From Ichthyophonus hoferi (Eukaryota; Opisthokonta; Ichthyosporea; Ichthyophonida; Ichthyophonidae): a DNA stretch of 11,812 bases. The stretch covers positions 43,488-55,299 of the forward strand of contig NAOQ01000356.1 of the NCBI GenBank assembly GCA_002751075.1, given 5' to 3'. The notes below the pieces were generated by a model, which made no database searches, was not told where the DNA came from, and worked only from the letters and a program-made list of their open reading frames with translations. Below, in pieces: positions 1 to 5,362 of this stretch (position 1 is its first letter; each line of letters starts with the position of its first letter). Both the position numbers and the translations under genes were made by a program.

Positions 1-14
1 ATATAATATATAAG

Positions 15-16
<2 letters not shown>

Positions 17-49
<33 letters not shown>
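17..49. repeat. (AT)n microsatellite
   Basis: An uninterrupted alternating A/T dinucleotide run of about 16 copies. It opens a 700-base gene-poor stretch that otherwise holds a 30-bp tandem repeat, a small hairpin and a copy of a dispersed repeat. Confidence 0.95.
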
Positions 50-50
<1 letters not shown>

Positions 51-153
51 CTATATTATATTAGGCTATTTCTTACTCAATTTTGATGTGCAAATAGCGA
101 TTAATATTAATCAGTGTTTAAATGCCAATCTTATCGATTGCTTGCCGATTAGC

Positions 154-213
154 ACTAATTGTAGTAGTTAATTACTGATTAATACTGATTGTAGTAGTTA
201 ATCGCCGACTACA
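154..213. repeat. 30-bp tandem repeat, two diverged copies
   Basis: Two adjacent 30-base units (154-183 and 184-213) share the core TTGTAGTAGTTAAT and differ at a few positions each. The motif GATTA/TTAAT also recurs just upstream (100-150), so the array may once have been longer. No coding potential is visible here. Confidence 0.75.
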
Positions 214-269
214 CAGAGTACAGATATACTAAGACATTTTTATTATGAAAAAAGTTAGCAGGATATGTT

Positions 270-286
270 TTAGGCAGGATGCCTAA
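270..286. repeat. Short perfect inverted repeat
   Basis: The arms TTAGGCA (270-276) and TGCCTAA (280-286) pair perfectly around a 3-base loop. Being this short it could be chance; it is recorded because it lies in otherwise featureless sequence. Confidence 0.5.
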
Positions 287-302
287 GCAATGAGTCATCT
301 GA

Positions 303-413
303 ACCCAAAAACATGATCTGAAACGGCTTAGCATAGTCGCGGGACCTCTATCGTTGGCTGGCTCAATTTTGATCGATCATCTTGGATTGCCATTTAACAC
401 CAATAGATTATGC
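303..413. other. Exon-like island, strand uncertain
   Basis: A locally G+C-rich island in AT-rich surroundings. On the plus strand it is open for 37 codons between stops at 300-302 and 414-416, and the peptide is of ordinary composition, including LSIVAGPLSLAG and DHLGLPF. On the minus strand a 21-codon ORF (328-393) starts at an ATG with an A at -3 and reads MAIQDDRSKLSQ. Neither frame has convincing flanking splice sites, and open frames of this length are common by chance. It may be a relic exon, a short ORF or neither. Confidence 0.2.
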
Positions 414-610
414 TAACTATTTTTTTCAAACTGCATATGTAATGTAAATTGCAAATAATATTAACTGATTATAGTTGTATAAAGAAATGCCCAAATTAAT
501 TAAATATTCCTGCTTTAATATTTCATTAAATCATTGGGAAGTTTCTTTCATCTATGAATATTGTAGTTATAGGAGGCGAGAGTCCTGCCTTTGTCTGGTA
601 GTATGTATTT
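413..610. repeat. Dispersed repeat, copy A
   Basis: This segment aligns with 3535-3715 over its whole length, best in the first 75 bases (about three quarters identical by eye, with small gaps). Both copies begin CTAACTATTTT, share AATAATATTAA and later AAATATTC, and end around GAGGCG followed by TAGTAT. No terminal inverted repeats, target-site duplications or coding sequence are visible, so the class is unknown. The divergence suggests an old duplication or two old insertions. Confidence 0.45.
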
Positions 611-703
611 ACTATTTACTTATACCAAGCTGACATTAAAATAGCCTACAGTAAAATCTAAAATAAACCAAATATTCTTTTTTCTAACATATCTTATCAT
701 ATA

Positions 704-709
704 TTTATT
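704..709 (-). terminator. AATAAA poly(A) signal (minus strand)
   Basis: TTTATT on the plus strand is AATAAA on the minus strand. It starts 18 bases beyond the TAG at 727-729, a typical place for the cleavage signal of the terminal exon described at 727-848. Confidence 0.5.
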
Positions 710-726
710 AATAAATTGCTTGGACC

Positions 727-848
727 CTACGTTTGCTTAATAACTATTATTTGCTGACCAACTAGCACGAACTCGTTTCTATTAGCAGATTGAAGAGCAG
801 AAACCAATTTAAAGCTATCGTGATTGATACGTGCATATCGATCTACAT
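727..848 (-). CDS. Putative terminal coding exon of an unidentified gene
   Basis: On the minus strand a T-rich tract ending TATTTTAG acts as a plausible acceptor at 849/848. It opens a 122-base exon that enters in phase 1 (two bases completing a codon), then 39 codons and TAG. The peptide has ordinary protein-like composition: it starts VDRYARINHDSFKLV and ends EFVLVGQQIIVIKQT. The exon is richer in G+C than the flanks, and an AATAAA follows closely. I do not recognise the protein. The upstream exon is not identified; a 19-base micro-exon at 916-934 (flanked by TTCTTGCAG and GTAGAT) would fit the phase but is speculative. The neighbouring minus-strand gene at 1021-1485 has its own poly(A) signal, so the two are probably separate. 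Confidence 0.4.
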
Positions 849-972
849 CTAAAATATAAAACAAAATATTACAAATCTTTTTTTTTTAATATGGGGAAAA
901 TATATAGAAATCTACGTATGCGCACTATGAGCGTCTGCAAGAATTATTTACACTCTTATGATTGATGTGCTT

Positions 973-978
973 TTTATT
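973..978 (-). terminator. AATAAA poly(A) signal of the 1021-1485 gene
   Basis: AATAAA on the minus strand, about 43 bases after the TAA at 1021-1023. The position fits the 3' end of the GPI-protein gene and argues that its transcript ends before the exon at 727-848. Confidence 0.5.
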
Positions 979-1020
979 TTTAAAAAGCCACCTCAAAGAG
1001 AAAGATCAGCAACAACTGGT

Positions 1021-1485
1021 TTACAACAACACGCCAAACACGACTACAGCTACAGAAGCAATCAGTGACGGTGCTATAAATGATCCTGCTCCAGTCTGGG
1101 TTATAAAAGGCAGTCCAATTTCTCCTAGTTGCATATTTATCAACCTTATGTAAGTATTATTGCCTTGACCCTTGGGTTTAAAACATTCTCCCACTGTGAA
1201 AGTCCAGGAGGAAAATTGAAAACTACAAATATCATCAAAAAGACCTATAGTAATATTTTTACCACTCATGGTAGCACTATACAGGACTTTTGATTCGAAT
1301 ATATCAGGAAATGTTTGACAATCATTTGCAAAATTAGGATTAAAGCAATGTGTAGGTATGTCGTTGCAAGCTGCAACATGATGTTCACACAGTATAAGGC
1401 TATTATCTACTGTGGAAGTCGCACCAAGTGCGGACATTGAAAAAGCCAAACCGAAAACGGCAACAGAGAGAATTGTAGGCTTCAT
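1021..1485 (-). CDS. Secreted, probably GPI-anchored six-cysteine protein
   Basis: A single-exon ORF of 154 aa. Residues 1-22 form a classical signal peptide (basic MKP, hydrophobic core, cleavage likely after SALG or SALGA). The ectodomain has six cysteines (33, 40, 47, 56, 87, 101), enough for three disulphides, and two N-glycosylation sequons (N77-I-T and N109-N-T). Residues 132-135 (GAGS) are small and precede an uninterrupted hydrophobic tail, 136-154, that ends the protein: the arrangement expected of a GPI-attachment signal. The ATG at 1485 is chosen because it begins the signal peptide; the next in-frame stop upstream is about 60 bases away with no other Met. The protein should therefore sit on the outer cell surface. 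I recognise no family; it may be lineage-specific. A TATA box and several CCAAT boxes lie upstream and AATAAA lies downstream, so the gene looks complete. A single-pass membrane protein is a less likely reading because no cytoplasmic tail follows. Confidence 0.78.
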   Translation of the reverse strand: MKPTILSVAVFGLAFSMSALGATSTVDNSLILCEHHVAACNDIPTHCFNPNFANDCQTFPDIFESKVLYSATMSGKNITIGLFDDICSFQFSSWTFTVGECFKPKGQGNNTYIRLINMQLGEIGLPFITQTGAGSFIAPSLIASVAVVVFGVLL

Positions 1486-1574
1486 AGTATATGCTATTTT
1501 GTAAAAACTACGAAAGATCGATAATGAATTTCAAAACAGGTTTAGCTACTTTTATTGCAGTTTATAGGTAAGGA

Positions 1575-1726
1575 TCTATATAAAAAAAGATCCATGTGGG
1601 GATTAATGATTGGATTGGTTAGCAGAATTCTTATTGATAGTGATACTATTGGCTGATTTCAATTGTAAAAATAGCAATCTGCGGTAGTTCCTGTGACTTG
1701 TCCACAGGCTTCGGGTCGACAATTGG
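1575..1726 (-). promoter_or_regulatory. CCAAT/TATA promoter of the GPI-protein gene
   Basis: Read on the minus strand, a TATATAGA box (1575-1582) lies about 90 bases upstream of the ATG at 1485. Upstream of it are CCAAT boxes at 1609-1613, 1614-1618, 1648-1652 and 1722-1726. More pentamers, in both orientations, follow at 1761-1771 and 1855-1859. The nearest CCAAT box is 26 bases from the TATA box, similar to two other candidate promoters in this window. Binding by an NF-Y-type CCAAT factor and TBP is inferred from the motifs only. Confidence 0.55.
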
Positions 1727-2201
1727 ATGTTGTATAATATAAAACATTCAATCAACTAATATTGGGCCAATCATTTCATGATCCGCTTGTTATATGTTGC
1801 ACACTTGGCCGACTTTTTAGCCTTTGTCCTTATCATTAGCATTATTAAATATGCATTGGGGTACATAGACAATAGATATTTTTTTAAAAATACTATTTTA
1901 TTCATAAACATCAAACGTAACACATTCCCCTAGGTATATATTTTGAATGGAGTTATATGTTGAATGACAGATGGGAAATACTTTCCCTTCACTAATATTT
2001 CAACATAGAACTTTGTATATAGTTCTCTATTACCAAAGTGTGAAATAAGTAAACAGGCTCACTTAGATTATGTTACTTTTTAGTATGCAGTGAGATTACA
2101 AAAACAGTGCACAACAAAAAAATTATGCAGTAATCAACGATCCCTACTGAACGCCCATTCGTTAATACCAATTCTAATTAAGTACATAAGGGGGATCCAA
2201 A
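1727..2201. other. Intergenic stretch without a recognised gene
   Basis: Between two minus-strand genes. It contains a minus-strand AATAAA (1897-1902), which could serve the 2202-2621 gene, and a 44-codon minus-strand open frame (1771-1905) of lysine-rich, low-information composition that I do not accept as a gene. The rest is AT-rich and shows no structure I can support. Confidence 0.5.
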
Positions 2202-2621
2202 CTAGCACTGTTTTTGATGTTTTTGTTCATAAACGCTGCGTATAATTTTATCTAAGTAGCACAGTTGTACATTGGCCAGTCTATATGAATGGAAACAGGA
2301 ACTTGAATTTGATCGGATTGGATCTGGTGAAGGACTAATCTGAAGGGTTGAAGTTTCCTCACTTGTATGAAGCAAATCTTTATGGTCATATTCTACATGT
2401 TGAACCATAATTGCCAAGTCTTCTTCCTGATTCACGTCAGCCCTTGCTCCTTTTGAGTCGTTGGTGTCAACAGAAATATATGTCTTGTTAATATTTTCAA
2501 TACCAGCAATGTTAGGCATGGGCGTATAACTTGAATGAGCATTTGCAAATACTCCTATATGATCCTCTCTTGGGTCCCGCGTATCTATCCTAAATCCTCT
2601 TTTTTTCCTATCCTTATTCAT
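2202..2621 (-). CDS. Hypothetical hydrophilic protein, 139 aa
   Basis: A 139-codon ORF noticeably richer in G+C than its flanks. The product is polar: a basic N-terminus (MNKDRKKRGFR), a long acidic and Ser/Thr-rich middle with SPSPDP (about residues 97-102), and a more hydrophobic, Tyr/Leu-containing end (YRLANVQLCYLDKII) followed by KHQKQC. It has no signal peptide, membrane segment or motif I recognise, and the middle is probably disordered. The ATG at 2621 is preceded in frame by a stop 33 bases upstream. A TATAAAA box lies about 60 bases upstream with a CCAAT box beyond it, which supports a real 5' end here. It could also be one exon of a longer gene, since CATCAG at about 2633 resembles a splice acceptor. 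Function unknown. Confidence 0.5.
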   Translation of the reverse strand: MNKDRKKRGFRIDTRDPREDHIGVFANAHSSYTPMPNIAGIENINKTYISVDTNDSKGARADVNQEEDLAIMVQHVEYDHKDLLHTSEETSTLQISPSPDPIRSNSSSCFHSYRLANVQLCYLDKIIRSVYEQKHQKQC

Positions 2622-2680
2622 ATTTCCGCAGACTGATGGATCCGACTTCCATTAATAACGTTTTCGGCCCCAGCCGTTGG

Positions 2681-2721
2681 TTTTATACGTTTGTTTTTAT
2701 CACTTGAAACTTGATACCAAT
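2681..2721 (-). promoter_or_regulatory. TATAAAA + CCAAT promoter of the 139-aa ORF
   Basis: On the minus strand TATAAAA occupies 2681-2687, about 60 bases before the ATG at 2621. A CCAAT pentamer (2717-2721, opposite orientation) lies 29 bases further upstream. A start site near 2655 would give a short leader. This is the best TATA consensus in the window. Confidence 0.5.
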
Positions 2722-2899
2722 GGAACTTATAGATGAGAAATACTCTAATCTTATCTTGATAAGAATATATTAGTTTTTTAACTGACTCATGTTAACTAAT
2801 CAGTACATGCAAACTGTGTATTGGTAAATAAATTTAAGTTAGTTGAAATTGTTTTTTATTGTTTTTATCTCGGTTGTCTGCTGCTTCTTATCCCTGCCG

Positions 2900-2923
2900 C
2901 CCTAAACCCTAAAACCCTTAACC
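2900..2923. repeat. Telomere-like CCCTAAA tract (telo-box)
   Basis: CCCTAAA-CCCTAAAA-CCCTTAA-CC gives about three degenerate units of the TTTAGGG-type telomere repeat. It could be an interstitial telomeric relic, for example from double-strand-break repair, or a telo-box regulatory element of the kind known in plant promoters. It lies about 280 bases upstream of the minus-strand ORF start at 2621. Confidence 0.55.
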
Positions 2924-3534
2924 GTTTTAAGACCGGGTGCAAATGCATTGAAGGGATAAATCCCACTTAATGCTTTACCATACGGGAATGAAATCACAGT
3001 TTCTGTTTAGATTCCAATTTAATTTAGCGCGCTCTAATTCTAATTGGCCGATTTTAATATTAGGTTTTTATTTGCCGCGCTCTTATCTTGTGAACAAAGT
3101 GGGTGGCAGGTTTCGTTTAGATCATAATTTCATTTACCTGATCCGCATTTTCGATTACCAAAAAAACAAACATTGAAAACTTTGGGAGTGTAATTTCTTC
3201 GCTCAAAAATTCTGGTCGTAACAACATATCTTATATTTTGGGGCATATTAGAAACAGATAATTATGTAAGTTATTTGTCATAGAATATTCAATTAGAGAT
3301 CCTGAAAGCTGCGGGAAAGTCGCTAGAACTACCACAGATTCCTTAATTTAACATATCAACTACTGAAAATATTTAATAAATGGTGTGAGGAAATATTATA
3401 ACTTGTGATTTAGCATGATATTATGCATATATTCATATTACATATGTACAAGTCTGCATATATATGGAAGGCATGTCTGTTTATAAAAAAATCAGGAAAG
3501 CTGCCTTATTTATGTAAAATGACGTTACATTACA
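2924..3534. other. Non-coding stretch with short internal repeats
   Basis: There is no supported gene. GTTTAGAT occurs at 3005-3012 and 3115-3122, each followed by a similar AATTT context, and CGCGCTCT occurs at 3028-3035 and 3076-3083, giving a nested arrangement. A 68-codon plus-strand frame over 2970-3176 is AT-biased and lacks gene-like features. A brief G+C-rich patch at 3290-3345 encodes EILKAAGKSLELPQIP before a stop on the plus strand, but is too short to call. The sequence ATCAGGAAAGCTGCCT (3491-3506) recurs at 9681-9696 with one change. Confidence 0.4.
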
Positions 3535-3715
3535 CTAACTATTTTCCCAGACTACATACACAATAGTAATTTGTAATAATATTAAATAATTATGGTTATA
3601 AAAAGAATTATATACATTAAAAAAATATTCTTTTCATATGTAACATGAAATTAGACTAATCAAACATTACATTATTAGAGGCGTTGGTGTTTATCTATAG
3701 TATATGATATTTGCG
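3535..3715. repeat. Dispersed repeat, copy B
   Basis: The diverged partner of the segment at 413-610, in the same orientation (see that entry for the shared blocks). It ends beside a strong donor-like GTAAGT at 3715-3720, which I cannot connect to an exon. Confidence 0.45.
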
Positions 3716-3747
3716 TAAGTATACTCATGCATTGCATGCCTTGCTAT

Positions 3748-3803
3748 CCAATTGAAGTAGCCAATTGAGCTTGGACTCTGAACAAACGTTACCCCATATA
3801 TAG
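3748..3803 (+). promoter_or_regulatory. Putative plus-strand CCAAT/TATA promoter
   Basis: Two CCAAT boxes (3748-3752, 3761-3765) are followed 31 bases later by TATATAG (3797-3803), the same geometry as the two minus-strand promoters in this window. Just downstream an ATG at 3818 opens MQLNVLYGAHVVYL and reaches a donor-like G/GTTAGT at 3860/3861. The phase does not fit the exon-like segment at 4228, so the transcript it might drive is unknown. Confidence 0.35.
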
Positions 3804-4227
3804 GAGTAAGAGATAGAATGCAGTTGAATGTTCTTTATGGTGCACATGTTGTGTACCTAGGTTAGTGCGACTTTCCTAATAGACCTTGGGAAAATACCCC
3901 GAATTTAAAAGAGGGTAGGTGGATAGGTCGAGTATAGCCTGTTTAAAAATATGATTTTAGACCAAAAAACGTCTTCATCCATTATGGTTAAAGGGGATAG
4001 CTTTAGAGCCCATTTAATAATACATAAACATCACTGTGAGTGATAAATATGTTGATCCGTTACTTTATGACGCGTAAATAATTCATTCGTGTTTCCAAAT
4101 TGATTAGCATCATACTATATTGGTCAGCTTTATAGGGCTATTTTTAATAAAAAAACCAATAAAAATGTGCCGCAAAAATGGGGTGTTATCAGCCAAGGGT
4201 TTTCTCTATCTTTCTCTCTTTCCATAG

Positions 4228-4370
4228 GAGGTATAAGACGAAGGAAACAGTAAACAGAATAGTAAAGAGCTACGATCCAACAATATACAAGTTCCTTCTA
4301 GGCCCAGAAGTACAGTTCTATTTCATTATATTACCTCCATTTGCTTTCTTTTTTAATACCAATAAAAGAG
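4228..4370 (+). other. Exon-like segment encoding a membrane-type peptide
   Basis: A pyrimidine tract (4199-4223) ending CCATAG gives a good acceptor at 4227. The frame that follows (entered in phase 2) is open to a TGA at 4373-4375, with a donor-like GTATGA at 4371. The peptide runs from a charged stretch (RRYKTKETVNRIVKSY) into a hydrophobic end containing GPEVQFYFIILPPFAFF. The PE-x-x-F-(5)-LPP spacing recalls the early membrane helix of CPA1 Na+/H+ exchangers (consensus F-S-E-D-L-F-F-x-x-L-L-P-P-I-I-F), but the residues after LPP do not match well and no other exchanger exon is visible. The segment could be an isolated exon, a gene fragment or chance. Confidence 0.3.
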
Positions 4371-4581
4371 TATGACGTATACATTCTGCAAGATGCGATT
4401 GATTAGGTTAGTCAAAGAAATAAAAATAAATGACACAGTATATATGTTACATACTATGCTTAAAAATAAATAAATTACATTGTATTATATATATGAACGT
4501 GAAATGTGGTGGTGAACTATATTTAGTACGGCCTTAATTAAATAATTTTGCAAGACCTTCAACTGCTAAGATGAGTTGAGC

Positions 4582-4654
4582 CACAACTAACTGGCAACAC
4601 GTGCATCATGAAACGATTTTAGTTGTGTGAATGACGTTTTTAATCAGATGACGT
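4582..4654. promoter_or_regulatory. Cluster of CACGTG and TGACGT sites in an inverted repeat
   Basis: The arms CACAACTAA (4582-4590) and TTAGTTGTG (4619-4627) form a perfect 9-bp inverted repeat enclosing a palindromic E-box, CACGTG (4598-4603). Two CRE/bZIP-like TGACGT cores follow at 4632-4637 and 4649-4654. The cluster lies about 0.7 kb upstream of the transporter ATG and could be a distal control element. Factor identity is unknown. Confidence 0.35.
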
Positions 4655-4904
4655 GTTTCACAACATGGTTTAACGGAATGTGAGCGATTGGACAGTTGAA
4701 AGGTTTATTTACTATTTTCCTTATTTTTCAATTTATAAGACACCTATATTTGTTCCATTTTCTATAACAAAATCAAAAGTTATTTACTAAGTGCATTATT
4801 ACTGAATAAATTCTGGTCATTCCTATAATCTAATCTAATATCGTAAGAGTAATACTATTAACGTTTAAAACTAAATTATACCTAAAAAACAAAGTTATAC
4901 GATG

Positions 4905-5011
4905 ATTGGCCTTCTTTAATGTGGTGAAAAAAGAAAAGATAAAATAAAAATTAGAATGCATTACTGACCAATTACGTCGATTTCTCCTTAAACAACACAT
5001 GATTAGCCAAT
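4905..5011. promoter_or_regulatory. CCAAT-box group upstream of the transporter
   Basis: Three pentamers lie within 107 bases: ATTGG at 4905-4909, CCAAT at 4968-4972 and CCAATAG at 5007-5013. They are the last CCAAT boxes before the ATG at 5363. No clear TATA box follows, so the start site is not located. Confidence 0.35.
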
Positions 5012-5362
5012 AGATCAATAAATATTTAGACCGAATTTGAATTTCAGAAAGTTAATCAACCTAAGGCCATTTGCTAAATTACTGTTTTTTCCTTTTTTTA
5101 AAGCCAACATAAAAAGTGATCAAGACAAACACGCTTATGGCAGTGTCAGTTTGTGTTTGGCTCTTAATTGAGCAACGCAAATTTATTTACCGACAAGCGA
5201 GTGATCAAAGTAGTCCAAAGTTAATGCAGTTAAAACAGTTTTCAGCATTTCAATAGATTTATGTTTAGTTCTTACAAGTCAAAACCAAGCATTTCAATAG
5301 GTATCTTTTCCTTTATAGGTAGACGAAAATAAGATACAATTTAATATAAAATCTAAAAGAGA

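Larger units (their letters stand above)
4376..5362. other. Upstream region of the transporter gene
   Basis: No coding sequence is supported here. A 62-codon minus-strand frame (4830-5018) is low-quality. Two 9-bp direct repeats, AGTGATCAA, lie at 5115-5123 and 5200-5208, and a 13-bp direct repeat, AGCATTTCAATAG, at 5244-5256 and 5288-5300. Stops at about 5342 and 5351 close the transporter frame just upstream of its ATG. TATAAAA at 5345-5351 is too close to the ATG to be its TATA box. Confidence 0.4.

Noticed and set aside
962-1153. 63-codon plus-strand ORF
   Set aside because: It lies antisense across the end of the GPI-protein gene, whose signal peptide, cysteines and GPI tail are far better evidence; the plus-strand peptide is Asn/Thr filler.
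1771-1905. 44-codon minus-strand ORF, Lys-rich
   Set aside because: Open frames of this length are expected by chance in AT-rich DNA; it has no splice, promoter or domain support.
3138-3257. Minus-strand frame beginning MPQNIRYVV and ending at a GTAAAT donor, phase-compatible with the 2202-2621 ORF
   Set aside because: Joining it would place the good TATAAAA/CCAAT promoter at 2681-2721 inside an intron. The peptide is unremarkable and a phase match occurs one time in three.
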